Assembly: GCF_000188295.1 (NCBI RefSeq) | Contig: NZ_GL831112.1 | Location: forward strand, 38,296-70,110 | Length of the DNA stretch: 31,815 nt | Source of the DNA: Streptococcus vestibularis ATCC 49124 | Lineage (GTDB): Bacteria > Bacillota > Bacilli > Lactobacillales > Streptococcaceae | Direction of reading: 5' to 3' | Part shown: piece after piece, positions 16,372-24,418 of the stretch | Numbering within the stretch: the stretch's first letter is position 1 | Layout of the letters: each line of letters opens with the position of its first letter | The notes under the pieces: generated by a model | Told to the model about the DNA's origin: nothing | Seen by the model: only the letters and a program-made list of their open reading frames with translations | The model's database searches: none | Position numbers and translations under genes: made by a program

Positions 16372-17484
16372 ATGAGTAAAGTACATTATCATTTTGATCA
16401 TGTTGGTTCTTACCTTCGTCCACAGGCTCTAAAAGAAGCACGTGAAAAATTTGCTAATGGTGAGATTTCGCAAGAAGAATTACTGAAAGTGCAAGATGAA
16501 TTGGTTAAGGAATTGGTTCACCATGAGGTAGAAAATGGTCTTCAAGTAGTTTCTGATGGTGAATTTGGTCGTTCTTGGTGGCACCTTGATTTCCTATGGA
16601 ATTTAACTGGTTTTGAAGCTTACCAACAAGAAGATTCATATAAATTCCATGGTGCTAAGACACGTACAACCAACGTTCGTATCAACGGTAAAATTGTCGA
16701 AAATTCTAATCATCCCTTCTATCGCGACTTTGAATATCTTAAATCAGTGACTCCTGAAGGAATCACTCCAAAAGTTACTATTCCAAGCCCATCACTCATC
16801 ATTAACCGTGACCACCGTAGTGATCTCTATGCAGATTACTATGATTCATGGACTGATTTCCTTGATGATTTGGCTAAAGCTTACCATGATACCATCCAAC
16901 ATTTCTACGATTTAGGTGCACGTTATGTGCAATTGGATGATACAACTTGGGGTTATTTGATTCAACAGTTTGAGAATGAAAAAAATAATCCTGAGAAAAC
17001 AGCTGAGTTGGCAAAAATTGCTGAGGATGATGTGTACACTATCAATAAAGCTTTGAAAGGTCTTCCAGAAGATTTGACTTTGGCTACTCACATTTGTCGT
17101 GGGAACTTTAAGTCTACGTACCTTTTTGAAGGTGGCTATGATTCAGTAGCTAAGTATCTTGGTCAATTGAACTATGATATTTTCTTCTTGGAATATGATG
17201 ATGCGCGTTCAGGTAGCTTCGCACCACTTCCAACGATTTGGAATAACCGTGATCATGTTGAATTGGTACTTGGTGTGATTACTTCTAAGGATCCTAACTT
17301 GGAAAATGTAGATGCTGTCATTGATCGTATCTATGCAGCGGCTGAACTTGTACCACTTAAGAACCTTGGGATTTCAACTCAATGTGGTTTTGCCTCAACT
17401 GAAGAAGGTAACATCTTGACTGAGCAAGACGAGTGGAATAAATTGCAATTGATTAAAGCTATTACTGATAAGGTTTGGTCATAA
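16372..17484 (+). CDS. Methionine synthase-like protein, YxjG/YxjH (MetE C-terminal type)
   Basis: A 370-residue cobalamin-independent methionine synthase-like protein that corresponds only to the catalytic half of MetE. Such proteins are thought to transfer a methyl group to homocysteine or a related thiol; the methyl donor of the short form is not settled. The zinc ligands expected for thiol activation are present: H240 and C242 in 'THICRGNF', E274 in 'FLEYDD' and C338 in 'STQCGFAS'. 'DGEFGRSWWHLDF' and 'GARYVQLDDTTWG' are further family motifs. AAAAAGGAG (16354-16362) is 9 bases before the ATG. Codon bias is strong, which suggests high expression. It is a single gene between a MET-box-like site and a terminator, so methionine control is likely. 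Confidence 0.88.
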   Translation: MSKVHYHFDHVGSYLRPQALKEAREKFANGEISQEELLKVQDELVKELVHHEVENGLQVVSDGEFGRSWWHLDFLWNLTGFEAYQQEDSYKFHGAKTRTTNVRINGKIVENSNHPFYRDFEYLKSVTPEGITPKVTIPSPSLIINRDHRSDLYADYYDSWTDFLDDLAKAYHDTIQHFYDLGARYVQLDDTTWGYLIQQFENEKNNPEKTAELAKIAEDDVYTINKALKGLPEDLTLATHICRGNFKSTYLFEGGYDSVAKYLGQLNYDIFFLEYDDARSGSFAPLPTIWNNRDHVELVLGVITSKDPNLENVDAVIDRIYAAAELVPLKNLGISTQCGFASTEEGNILTEQDEWNKLQLIKAITDKVWS

Positions 17485-17497
17485 TAGAGAAAGTTCA

Positions 17498-17527
17498 GGG
17501 AACAGGCTCAGCTTGTTCTCTCTTTTT
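17498..17527 (+). terminator. Terminator after the YxjG-like gene
   Basis: GGGAACAGGC (17498-17507) pairs with GCTTGTTCTC (17511-17520), two G-U pairs, followed by TCTTTTT. Confidence 0.85.
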
Positions 17528-17733
17528 ATGAATATAGAAAAGAAGTGTCATGAACTATAAAGAGGCAGGACAGAAGATTAATCATTGTGGCAGGCAAAGA
17601 GGTCTGTTTTTTTCTTACGTTGAAAAATCCTCCACCATTTCCCAAAAGCTGTATAAATTATGATAGAATAGAGTGATTATATCTGTAATAACGGAAAAGG
17701 AGGGCAGGTCTATTTGAGGCCTGTATCATCATT
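17528..17733 (+). other. hisS upstream region
   Basis: No gene is seen here. GGCAGG occurs three times (about 17563, 17588 and 17702). AGGACAG and CTGTTTTTTT (about 17566 and 17613) could pair in a G-U rich hairpin ending in a T-run. An extended -10 (TG at 17661-17662, TAGAAT at 17664-17669) is the likely hisS promoter. The T-box signature expected of some tRNA-synthetase leaders is absent. Confidence 0.5.
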
Positions 17734-17737
17734 ATGA
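17695..17737 (+). promoter_or_regulatory. Displaced hisS ribosome binding site with hairpin and micro-ORF
   Basis: The strong AAAAGGAGGG (17695-17704) stands 29 bases before the hisS ATG. A hairpin CAGGTC (17705-17710) with GGCCTG (17718-17723) lies between. The Shine-Dalgarno is correctly spaced for a TTG at 17714, which opens a 7-codon frame (MRPVSSL) whose TGA (17735-17737) overlaps the hisS ATG as ATGA. Either the hairpin brings the site close to ATG, or hisS is translated by coupling. Confidence 0.55.
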
Positions 17738-19014
17738 AACTTCAAAAACCTAAGGGAACGCAGGATATTTTACCTGCGGATAGTGCTAAATGGCAGTACG
17801 TGGAAAATGTTGCACGTGAAACATTTAAGAAATACAATTATGGTGAAATTCGTACACCTATGTTTGAACATTACGAGGTCATTTCACGTTCAGTAGGTGA
17901 TACAACTGACATCGTTACTAAGGAAATGTATGATTTTCATGATAAGGGAGACCGTCATATTACACTTCGTCCAGAAGGGACAGCACCAGTTGTACGCTCT
18001 TATGTAGAAAACAAACTCTTTGCGCCAGAGGTTCAAAAACCTGTTAAAGTTTATTATATTGGGTCAATGTTCCGTTATGAACGTCCTCAAGCAGGACGCT
18101 TGCGCGAGTTCCACCAACTAGGTGTAGAGTGCTTTGGATCAAAAAATCCAGCAACAGATGTTGAAACCATTGCTATGACTTACCAACTCTTTAATACGCT
18201 TGGCATCAAGGATGTTACTCTTCATTTGAATAGCCTTGGAAATACTGAGAGTCGTCTGGCTTATCGTCAGGCCTTAATTGACTACTTGACACCAATGCGT
18301 GAAAGTTTGTCAAAAGATAGTCAACGTCGTTTGGATGAAAATCCTTTGCGAGTGCTCGATTCAAAAGAAAAAGAAGATAAGGTTGCAGTTGAAAATGCTC
18401 CATCTATCCTTGATTATTTAGATGAAGAAAGTCAAGCGTATTTTGACGAAGTACGTACTATGCTCGATAGTCTTAACATTCCTTACGTGATTGATACTAA
18501 TATGGTACGTGGTCTTGATTACTATAACCACACGATTTTTGAATTTGTTACCACTATTGATAAGTCTGAATTGACAATATGTGCAGGCGGTCGTTACGAT
18601 AGTTTGGTTGAATACTTCGGTGGTCCAGAAACAGCTGGTTTTGGTTTTGGACTTGGTTTAGAACGCTTGCTTTTGGTTCTTGATAAACAAGGTATTGAGC
18701 TTCCGGTGGAAGAAAGTCTGGATGTGTACATTGCAGTACTTGGTTCAGGTGCCAATGGCAAAGCTCTTGAGTTAGTTCAAGCTATCCGCTATCAAGGATT
18801 TAAGGCTGAACGTGATTACCTTGGACGTAAGATTAAGGCGCAATTTAAGTCAGCAGATACCTTCAAGGCCAAGACGGTTATCACATTGGGTGAGAGTGAA
18901 GTGGAGTCAGGTCAGGTCAATGTCAAAAATAATGCTACTCGTGAGGAAGTTACTGTAAGTTTCGAAGAGCTAACTAAAAACTTTGCAGCAGTCCTCAAGC
19001 AGTTAGAAAAGTAG
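17734..19014 (+). CDS. hisS: Histidyl-tRNA synthetase
   Basis: A class IIa synthetase that charges tRNA-His. The 426-residue protein starts with the conserved '[14 protein letters not shown]'. Motif 2 is in '[23 protein letters not shown]', the histidine A motif is '[12 protein letters not shown]', and motif 3 is '[13 protein letters not shown]'. The C-terminal anticodon-binding domain ('[22 protein letters not shown]') is complete. No alternative upstream start exists in frame except rare codons, so ATG 17734 stands although its Shine-Dalgarno is unusually far away. It is followed by a small unknown gene and by aspS, the usual hisS-aspS order of Firmicutes, but aspS here has its own promoter. 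Confidence 0.97.
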   Translation: MKLQKPKGTQDILPADSAKWQYVENVARETFKKYNYGEIRTPMFEHYEVISRSVGDTTDIVTKEMYDFHDKGDRHITLRPEGTAPVVRSYVENKLFAPEVQKPVKVYYIGSMFRYERPQAGRLREFHQLGVECFGSKNPATDVETIAMTYQLFNTLGIKDVTLHLNSLGNTESRLAYRQALIDYLTPMRESLSKDSQRRLDENPLRVLDSKEKEDKVAVENAPSILDYLDEESQAYFDEVRTMLDSLNIPYVIDTNMVRGLDYYNHTIFEFVTTIDKSELTICAGGRYDSLVEYFGGPETAGFGFGLGLERLLLVLDKQGIELPVEESLDVYIAVLGSGANGKALELVQAIRYQGFKAERDYLGRKIKAQFKSADTFKAKTVITLGESEVESGQVNVKNNATREEVTVSFEELTKNFAAVLKQLEK

Positions 19015-19021
19015 GAGGCAT

Positions 19022-19444
19022 ATGGTTAGTATAGTTGATATGCTCAAACGGAGTGAAAAGTTCAGTTTGGCTTTTGATCGTAGTATGCCCATTCGTTTCC
19101 AACAACAGTTTTGGCAGTTGATCGCCTTTCTTGATAAACATGACATTACTTGGTTCAATGATGAGACTGCAAGTGATCATGCGATGTGCCAGCAATTACT
19201 TGGTCAAGTTTGGCATCAAGATTGTCAAGATGTGGTCTTGAGTTTTGAAACTCAGGAACGTTATTTGGGGTGGCAGGTAGACGAGGAAACTGATGAACTT
19301 AGTGTTATCATTGAAGATGTTTACGGATTCCGTTGGAATAGTTTACTTGACTTAGAAACAGCCGATTATCGTTTTGAAGATTTTGAAGAGTTTGCTGAAG
19401 ATTACGTAGATACTAGTGATTTGTTGAAACAATTTGGCAAATAG
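19022..19444 (+). CDS. Hypothetical acidic protein between hisS and aspS
   Basis: A 140-residue soluble acidic protein that I do not recognise. It begins MVSIVDMLKRSEKFSLAFDR and has tryptophan- and aspartate-rich stretches ('WHQDCQDVVLSFETQERYLGW', 'VIIEDVYGFRWNSLLDLE') and a very acidic tail ('FEDFEEFAEDYVDTSD'). No membrane helix or catalytic signature is visible. Its Shine-Dalgarno AGGAGG (19013-19018) overlaps the hisS stop codon, the ATG is only 7 bases on, and a strong terminator follows. It is therefore expressed as the second gene of a hisS operon and is very likely real. A role linked to hisS or translation is only a guess from position. Confidence 0.8.
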   Translation: MVSIVDMLKRSEKFSLAFDRSMPIRFQQQFWQLIAFLDKHDITWFNDETASDHAMCQQLLGQVWHQDCQDVVLSFETQERYLGWQVDEETDELSVIIEDVYGFRWNSLLDLETADYRFEDFEEFAEDYVDTSDLLKQFGK

Positions 19445-19457
19445 TTTTATAAAAAAG

Positions 19458-19509
19458 AAAGTCTATTAAAATTCTAACCTGAAATGGGTGGGGTTTTGAT
19501 GGGCTTTTT
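19458..19509 (+). terminator. hisS operon terminator
   Basis: A 22-bp stem (19458-19479 with 19486-19507) has one mismatch and many G-U pairs around a TGAAAT loop, ending in TTTTT. Because of the G-U pairs the opposite strand would fold much less well, so it is directional. Confidence 0.8.
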
Positions 19510-19517
19510 GCTATAAT
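19509..19517 (+). promoter_or_regulatory. aspS promoter (extended -10)
   Basis: TG (19509-19510), C, TATAAT (19512-19517). It begins inside the T-run of the hisS operon terminator. Confidence 0.7.
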
Positions 19518-19553
19518 AGTTAAGACTAAAAAATTAACGAAAGAAGTGTATTT

Positions 19554-21305
19554 ATGGAACGTTCTATGTATGCCGGACGTGTTCGTAGTGAACACATTGG
19601 AACTACTATTACTTTGAAAGGTTGGGTATCTCGCCGTCGTAATCTCGGAGGTTTGATTTTTATCGATCTTCGTGACCGTGAAGGTTTGATGCAGTTGGTT
19701 GTTAACCCTGAAAATGCGGATGCTAATGTTGTTGAAACAGCTGAGAGCTTGCGTAGTGAATTTGTTATTGAAGTAACAGGAACTGTTGAAGCGCGTGAAC
19801 AAGCTAATGCTAATTTGCCTACAGGTGCTGTCGAACTTAAAGTTGAAGACCTTAAAGTCCTTAATACTGCCAAAACAACACCATTTGAAATCAAAGATGG
19901 TGTTGAGGCTAGTGATGATACACGTATGCGTTACCGCTACTTGGATCTGCGTCGTCCAGAGATGTTGGAAAACTTTAAGCTCCGTGCAAAGGTAACCCAC
20001 GCCATCCGTAATTATCTTGATGACTTGGAATTTATCGATGTTGAAACACCAATGTTGACAAAATCTACACCAGAAGGTGCTCGTGATTACTTGGTTCCAA
20101 GCCGAGTTAACCAAGGTCACTTTTATGCTCTTCCTCAAAGTCCTCAAATCACTAAGCAATTATTGATGAATGCTGGTTTTGACCGTTACTATCAAATTGT
20201 TAAGTGTTTCCGTGATGAAGATTTGCGTGGAGACCGTCAACCTGAGTTTACACAAGTTGACTTGGAAACGTCATTCCTTAATGAGCAAGAAATCCAAGAT
20301 ATTACAGAAGGCTTGATTGCTAAGGTTATGAAAGAAACTAAAGGAATTGAAGTTACACTACCATTCCCACGAATGTCTTATGATGATGCCATGAATAACT
20401 ATGGTTCTGACAAGCCAGATACACGCTTTGACATGCTTTTACAAGACTTGACAGAGGTTGTCAAGGGTGTAGACTTCAAAGTGTTTGCTGAGGCGCCAGC
20501 TGTTAAGGCGATTGTTGCCAAAGGAAATGCAGACAAATACTCACGTAAAAGTATTGACAAGTTGACAGAGTTTGCCAAACAATTTGGCGCTAAGGGTCTT
20601 GCTTGGGTTAAGATGACTGACGGTGCTCTAGCAGGTCCAGTTGCTAAATTCTTGACAAGTATTGAAGATAAGTTGACAGATACTTTACACCTTGAAGAGA
20701 ATGATCTAGTTCTTTTTGTAGCAGATACACATGAAATCGCTAACAACACACTAGGTGCTTTGCGTAATCAAATTGCTAAAGAACTTGACATGATTGACAA
20801 CACTAAATTCAACTTCCTTTGGGTTGTTGATTGGCCAATGTTTGAGTGGTCTGAAGAAGAAGGACGCTATATGTCTGCTCACCACCCATTTACTTTGCCA
20901 ACAGAAGATTCTGCAGCAGAGCTTGAAGGGGATCTTTCCAAGGTACGTGCTGTAGCTTATGATATTGTCTTGAATGGTTATGAGCTTGGTGGGGGTAGTC
21001 TACGTATCAATCATAAAGACCTACAGGAACGTATGTTGAAAGCCCTTGGTTTCTCTGAAGAATCAGCCTATGAGCAATTTGGATTCCTTCTTGAAGCTAT
21101 GGACTATGGTTTCCCACCACATGGTGGTTTGGCTATCGGTCTCGACCGCTTCGTCATGCTTCTTGCAGGTAAAGATAATATCCGTGAAGTGATTGCCTTC
21201 CCTAAAAATAATAAGGCATCAGATCCTATGACTCAGGCTCCAAGTCTTGTGGCTGATAAACAGTTGGAAGAACTTGCCCTTCATGTAGATTTAGAAAATG
21301 AATAA
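19554..21305 (+). CDS. aspS: Aspartyl-tRNA synthetase
   Basis: A class IIb synthetase that charges tRNA-Asp. The 583 residues show the N-terminal OB-fold anticodon-binding domain ('[35 protein letters not shown]', about 8-42). Motif 2 is '[20 protein letters not shown]', the bacterial GAD insertion domain follows in the middle, and motif 3 is '[14 protein letters not shown]'. The C-terminal '[12 protein letters not shown]' tail is also typical. The Shine-Dalgarno is weak (GAAAGAAG). The gene has its own promoter just after the hisS-unit terminator. Its stop codon lies 8 bases inside the next gene (yitT-like), implying coupled translation. Confidence 0.97.
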   Translation: MERSMYAGRVRSEHIGTTITLKGWVSRRRNLGGLIFIDLRDREGLMQLVVNPENADANVVETAESLRSEFVIEVTGTVEAREQANANLPTGAVELKVEDLKVLNTAKTTPFEIKDGVEASDDTRMRYRYLDLRRPEMLENFKLRAKVTHAIRNYLDDLEFIDVETPMLTKSTPEGARDYLVPSRVNQGHFYALPQSPQITKQLLMNAGFDRYYQIVKCFRDEDLRGDRQPEFTQVDLETSFLNEQEIQDITEGLIAKVMKETKGIEVTLPFPRMSYDDAMNNYGSDKPDTRFDMLLQDLTEVVKGVDFKVFAEAPAVKAIVAKGNADKYSRKSIDKLTEFAKQFGAKGLAWVKMTDGALAGPVAKFLTSIEDKLTDTLHLEENDLVLFVADTHEIANNTLGALRNQIAKELDMIDNTKFNFLWVVDWPMFEWSEEEGRYMSAHHPFTLPTEDSAAELEGDLSKVRAVAYDIVLNGYELGGGSLRINHKDLQERMLKALGFSEESAYEQFGFLLEAMDYGFPPHGGLAIGLDRFVMLLAGKDNIREVIAFPKNNKASDPMTQAPSLVADKQLEELALHVDLENE

Positions 21306-22239
21306 AGCACCTCTTCATAAACATGTTAAATTTGTAGCGAAAAAATCTGCGAAGAAAATGGGCATTTTGCAGGCTGCACGTAGTATTTCCCGTGAAAAAT
21401 ATACTGAAAAAGTCTCAGCTTCTTTACTTTACGGGCTCTTATCGTCAATCGCCGTTAATTTCTTTTTTCAACCTGGACATGTTTACTCCAGTGGAGCAAC
21501 AGGTTTGGCACAGGTTTTATCGGCATTGAGTGTTAGAGCTTTGGGGTTTGAGATACCAGTATCATTGACTTTCTATGCGATTAATATTCCACTTTTGATT
21601 TTAGCTTGGTATAAGATTGGTCACAAATTTACCATCTTTACCTTCATTACGGTAACAATGAGCTCCCTTTTTATTCAGGCGATGCCACATGTAACCTTGA
21701 CAGAGGATCCTTTGATCAATGCTATCTTTGGTGGTTTGGTCATGGGAACAGGGATTGGTTTCGGTTTAAAATCTCGTATCTCTAGCGGAGGGACGGATAT
21801 CGTTAGCCTCACTATTCGTAAGAAAACAGGCCGTGATGTTGGTAACATCTCCTTGATTGTCAATGGGATTATCATGGTTTTTGCGGGCATTCTTTTTGGT
21901 TGGAAATACGCTCTCTATTCAATGGTTACGATTTTTGTTTCTAGTCGAGTAACGGATGCTATTTTCACTAAACAAAAGAAAATGCAGGCTATGATTGTTA
22001 CAAGTAATCCAGATCCAGTTGTACGAATGATCCAGAAGAAACTCCACCGTGGAGTAACGTTGATTAATGATGCGGAAGGAACATATAATCACGAAAAGAA
22101 AGCCGTATTATTGGCGATTATTACGCGTGAAGAGTATACTGACTTCAAGCATTATATGAGAAAAGCAGACCCTAAAGCCTTTGTCTCCATTGCAGAAAAT
22201 GTACATATTCTAGGTCGTTTTGTTGATTTAGATGACTAA
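21298..22239 (+). CDS. YitT family membrane protein (DUF161/DUF2179)
   Basis: A 313-residue membrane protein. A basic N-terminus (about 1-40) is followed by about five helices (about 45-215), including '[18 protein letters not shown]' and '[20 protein letters not shown]', the YitT signature. A cytoplasmic DUF2179 domain (about 225-310) carries '[30 protein letters not shown]'. The family resembles transport proteins but its substrate is unknown. The ATG at 21298 overlaps the aspS end by 8 bases and has no Shine-Dalgarno, so translation is probably coupled; an internal ATG at 21358 is an alternative start. Confidence 0.85.
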   Translation: MNKAPLHKHVKFVAKKSAKKMGILQAARSISREKYTEKVSASLLYGLLSSIAVNFFFQPGHVYSSGATGLAQVLSALSVRALGFEIPVSLTFYAINIPLLILAWYKIGHKFTIFTFITVTMSSLFIQAMPHVTLTEDPLINAIFGGLVMGTGIGFGLKSRISSGGTDIVSLTIRKKTGRDVGNISLIVNGIIMVFAGILFGWKYALYSMVTIFVSSRVTDAIFTKQKKMQAMIVTSNPDPVVRMIQKKLHRGVTLINDAEGTYNHEKKAVLLAIITREEYTDFKHYMRKADPKAFVSIAENVHILGRFVDLDD

Positions 22240-22279
22240 CAAAAAAAGAAAGTTGACGAACGTTAGCTTCTTTTTTGTT
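22238..22279 (+). terminator. Terminator after the yitT-like gene
   Basis: A long stem starts within the stop codon: AACAAAAAA...GTTGAC (22238-22257) with GTTAGC...TTTTTTGTT (22262-22279), GAAC loop. Confidence 0.88.
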
Positions 22280-22290
22280 GGATAGAATTC

Positions 22291-22319
22291 TTGACGAAAT
22301 GCTTGCTTGACTTTACAAT
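22291..22319 (+). promoter_or_regulatory. yaaA promoter, predicting a leaderless mRNA
   Basis: TTGACG (22291-22296), a 17-bp spacer and TACAAT (22314-22319) place the transcription start at about 22326, the first base of the yaaA ATG. No Shine-Dalgarno precedes the ATG. Confidence 0.6.
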
Positions 22320-22325
22320 ATCAGT

Positions 22326-23066
22326 ATGATTAGATTTTTAATTCCAACCGCAAAAGAAATGAAGCCCCTTGATGAAGTTCCGTATCAGAAGATTTCTGAA
22401 AAGAGTGTGGCTATTCTCAAAGAAATGGCAAAATTATCCACAGATGACTTATCCACAGTTTATAACATTAAACCTGAGCAGGCTCGCAAAGAAAAGCAGC
22501 GCTGGGATAGAATTTTGTCTGGAGAAGCAAGGAGCTATCCTGCAATAGAGCTTTTTAATGGCTTGATGTATCGCCATATTAAACGTAGTGACTTATCCAC
22601 ATGTGAAAAAGATTTCTTAAGCCAACAGGTGTTTATAACATCTTCTTTTTATGGGATTATTCCAGCTTTTTATTCAATTCAGGAACATCGTCATGATTTT
22701 CATACCAAGGTTAAGGTTAATGGTCAGTCCTTAAAAAACTACTGGCGTTCTGAATATGATAAATTCTTAGAAGAAAGTCAAGTTTCAGTTGTTTCCTTAC
22801 TTTCAAATGAATTTGAAGATGTCTTTAGTCCAAGTCTTCGTAAGCAGTTATTCACAGTTAGTTTTATGGAAGACCGTAATGGCCTTCTTAAGACACATTC
22901 AACGATTTCTAAAAAGGCTAGAGGAGCCTTTTTGACAGCTGTAATGAAGGAAAATTGTCGAACCATAGATGCCTTACGAGAATTATCCTTTGATGAGTTC
23001 TACTATCGTAAGAATTTATCTTCTGATAGTGAATTGGTTTTTGTAAAGAAAGTTAAAAAAGCCTGA
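22326..23066 (+). CDS. yaaA: Peroxide stress protein YaaA (DUF328)
   Basis: A 246-residue YaaA/UPF0246 protein. The E. coli member limits free iron and thus DNA damage during hydrogen peroxide stress, and a DNA-binding fold has been described for it. Family landmarks are 'MIRFLIPTAKEM' at the N-terminus, 'AIELFNGLMYRHI', 'SSFYGIIPAFYSIQEHRHDF', 'SLLSNEFEDVFS' and 'KKARGAFLTAVMKEN', and the end 'SDSELVFVKKVKK' also fits. ATG 22326 matches the conserved N-terminus. It lacks a Shine-Dalgarno and coincides with the predicted transcription start. The coding sequence unexpectedly contains three exact DnaA boxes and one near-exact box, all encoding Leu-(Ser/Phe)-Thr in frame. It is convergent with nrdG. 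Confidence 0.9.
   Translation: MIRFLIPTAKEMKPLDEVPYQKISEKSVAILKEMAKLSTDDLSTVYNIKPEQARKEKQRWDRILSGEARSYPAIELFNGLMYRHIKRSDLSTCEKDFLSQQVFITSSFYGIIPAFYSIQEHRHDFHTKVKVNGQSLKNYWRSEYDKFLEESQVSVVSLLSNEFEDVFSPSLRKQLFTVSFMEDRNGLLKTHSTISKKARGAFLTAVMKENCRTIDALRELSFDEFYYRKNLSSDSELVFVKKVKKA
22434..22856 (+). promoter_or_regulatory. DnaA-box cluster inside yaaA
   Basis: TTATCCACA occurs exactly at 22434-22442, 22449-22457 and 22593-22601. TTATTCACA occurs at 22848-22856 and fits the looser TTATNCACA consensus. All four are on the + strand and in the same codon phase. The first pair is 15 bp apart. I noticed no other exact copy in the window. Confidence 0.6.
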
Positions 23067-23087
23067 GTTACAAACTCAGACTTTTTT
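23055..23087. terminator. Bidirectional terminator between yaaA and nrdG
   Basis: CTGAGTT (23063-23069) pairs with AACTCAG (23073-23079) around ACA. It extends through AAAAAAG/CTTTTTT on both sides and overlaps the nrdG stop codon. Confidence 0.88.
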
Positions 23088-23691
23088 ATATCATGTCTTT
23101 ACGATCGACTTGCTCATAGTTGTTTTGACCGTCATTCAACTTGTCCCAGATAACAACCTTTCCTTGATCAAGAGATTTTTTGACATCAATAATACGTTGA
23201 TTAGATGATCCTCGAAACTGGAGCATAAGGTTCTTCTTAGTAATGTCAAAACGTCCATCTACAAGAATGTCAACGAGATGAAGAAGTTCTAGCTTATCAG
23301 GAGTTTCAAACATTAGCTCTTCCCAAGTATAACCAGTCCAAGACCAAATGTCTTTTTCGGGTAGTTCCTTATGAATGCGTTTGACTAGGGGAATGAGAAT
23401 TCCTGTGTTTAGGAAGGGTTCACCACCAAGTAGCGTGAGACCTTGCACGTAAGGTTGAGCTAGATCCCTCATGATTTGTTCTTCAAGTTCTTTAGTATAG
23501 GGAATTCCTGCCTTAAAGGACCAGGTGGCAGCGTTATAGCATCCCTTACAGTGAAACATGCAACCAGATACGTAAAGGGAGTTACGTACGCCTTCACCAT
23601 CAACGAAATTAAAAGCTTTGTAGTCAATAATGCGTCCTAGGCTAAGTTCTTCAGACTTCCATTCCTGTGGCTTTGGTGTATTCCATGTCAT
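23086..23691 (-). CDS. nrdG: Anaerobic ribonucleoside-triphosphate reductase activating protein
   Basis: NrdG is the radical-SAM activase that makes the glycyl radical on NrdD using a [4Fe-4S] cluster and S-adenosylmethionine. The 201-residue protein has the cluster motif CX3CX2C at C44, C48 and C51 ('SGCMFHCKGCYN'), the SAM-contact 'TLLGGEPFLN' and 'VDGRFDITKK' near the end. It is the last gene of the nrdD operon. Its Shine-Dalgarno (GGAG) overlaps the GNAT stop codon and the genes are 4 bases apart. Confidence 0.96.
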   Translation of the reverse strand: MTWNTPKPQEWKSEELSLGRIIDYKAFNFVDGEGVRNSLYVSGCMFHCKGCYNAATWSFKAGIPYTKELEEQIMRDLAQPYVQGLTLLGGEPFLNTGILIPLVKRIHKELPEKDIWSWTGYTWEELMFETPDKLELLHLVDILVDGRFDITKKNLMLQFRGSSNQRIIDVKKSLDQGKVVIWDKLNDGQNNYEQVDRKDMI

Positions 23692-23695
23692 GATT

Positions 23696-24196
23696 CTACT
23701 CCAAATCTATCCAATAGCGCTCAGTTTCATGGCGAATGTCCTCCAACTGACCACCGTTGGCTAATATAACAACTCGGCTAGCAGGATTCTTGATACTACA
23801 AGTGACCAGAACACGATGAATATTCTTTTCTTTAGCTATTTGTAAGCCTTGACGGAGAGATTCTTTCGCATAACCCTTTCCTCGTTCGGATGGACGGATA
23901 GAGTAGCCGATATGGCCCCCTTTTTCTAGTAAGTAGTCATTTAATCGGAGACGAAGGTTGAGAAAGCCAAGAGCATGGCCTGCTTCGTCAAAACTAACCA
24001 GCTGGATAGCAGGAACCCAGTTTTCAGGAATATTTAGTCCCGCTTCCGCTTGAAGATTTTCTTCTAGCCACTCTTCATAAACAAAATTGTCGGGGTTCCA
24101 AAATCCACCATCATGGGAAGATTTCTCCCTTTCAAATTCAGTCATCATATCTAAGATAGCTTCTTTATCTGTTTGACTTGGTCGGCGTAAGATCAT
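23696..24196 (-). CDS. GNAT family N-acetyltransferase
   Basis: A 166-residue acetyltransferase of unknown substrate. The acetyl-CoA binding motif A is 'IGYSIRPSERGKGYAKESL' (R/Q-x-x-G-x-G/A as RGKGYA), preceded by the strand 'GFLNLRLRLNDYLLEKGGH' and followed by 'VLVTCSIKNPASRVVILANGG'. It sits between the 43-aa gene and nrdG in the anaerobic ribonucleotide reductase operon, one base after the previous stop codon, an arrangement I recall in other streptococci. What it acetylates, and whether that matters to NrdD, is unknown. Confidence 0.88.
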   Translation of the reverse strand: MILRRPSQTDKEAILDMMTEFEREKSSHDGGFWNPDNFVYEEWLEENLQAEAGLNIPENWVPAIQLVSFDEAGHALGFLNLRLRLNDYLLEKGGHIGYSIRPSERGKGYAKESLRQGLQIAKEKNIHRVLVTCSIKNPASRVVILANGGQLEDIRHETERYWIDLE

Positions 24197-24197
24197 A

Positions 24198-24329
24198 TTA
24201 TTTCTTCTTTCCAGCTTTTTTCAAAAGGGCTTGGACACGTGCTTTTTTATCGTTTTTGACGGTTGCATTTTTTTCGTGGTAACGTTCCACTTGTTGCATA
24301 CCTTTATAATCTAATTGATATTTTCCCAT
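24198..24329 (-). CDS. Conserved-looking 43-residue basic protein in the nrd operon
   Basis: Starts MGKYQLDYKGMQQVERYHEK and ends 'RVQALLKKAGKKK'. About one third of the residues are Lys or Arg, with no membrane helix. The stop codon is one base before the GNAT ATG, and AAAGGAAT is upstream of its own ATG, so it is embedded in the operon between nrdD and the acetyltransferase. A small gene at this place is familiar from streptococcal nrd loci. Its function is unknown; binding to nucleic acid or to NrdD is only a guess from charge and position. A 10-bp hairpin (24359-24388) in the gap to nrdD could process or attenuate the mRNA. Confidence 0.75.
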   Translation of the reverse strand: MGKYQLDYKGMQQVERYHEKNATVKNDKKARVQALLKKAGKKK

Positions 24330-24358
24330 TATATTCCTTTCTAAAAATGAAATAAGCA

Positions 24359-24388
24359 AAGCAGTTGGAAGGTATCATCCAGCTGCTT
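24359..24388 (-). other. Hairpin in the nrdD to 43-aa gene gap
   Basis: AAGCAGTTGG (24359-24368) pairs with CCAGCTGCTT (24379-24388), one G-U. No solid T-run follows on the - strand, so it is more likely an attenuating or mRNA-stabilising element than a full terminator. A TATAAT on the - strand (24401-24396) may add weak internal transcription. Confidence 0.45.
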
Positions 24389-24418
24389 CTAGTTTATTAT
24401 AATGTATTCTAGGTCTTA

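Noticed and set aside
17528..17733. T-box riboswitch for hisS
   Set aside because: The conserved T-box sequence and an overlapping terminator/antiterminator pair are not present.
19413..20159. 248-codon - strand frame
   Set aside because: Antisense to aspS, no ribosome binding site, and composition typical of a shadow of a codon-biased gene.
22434..22856. Chromosome origin (oriC)
   Set aside because: No dnaA or dnaN nearby, no AT-rich unwinding element beside the boxes, and the boxes are in a coding gene. A secondary DnaA site is the better reading.
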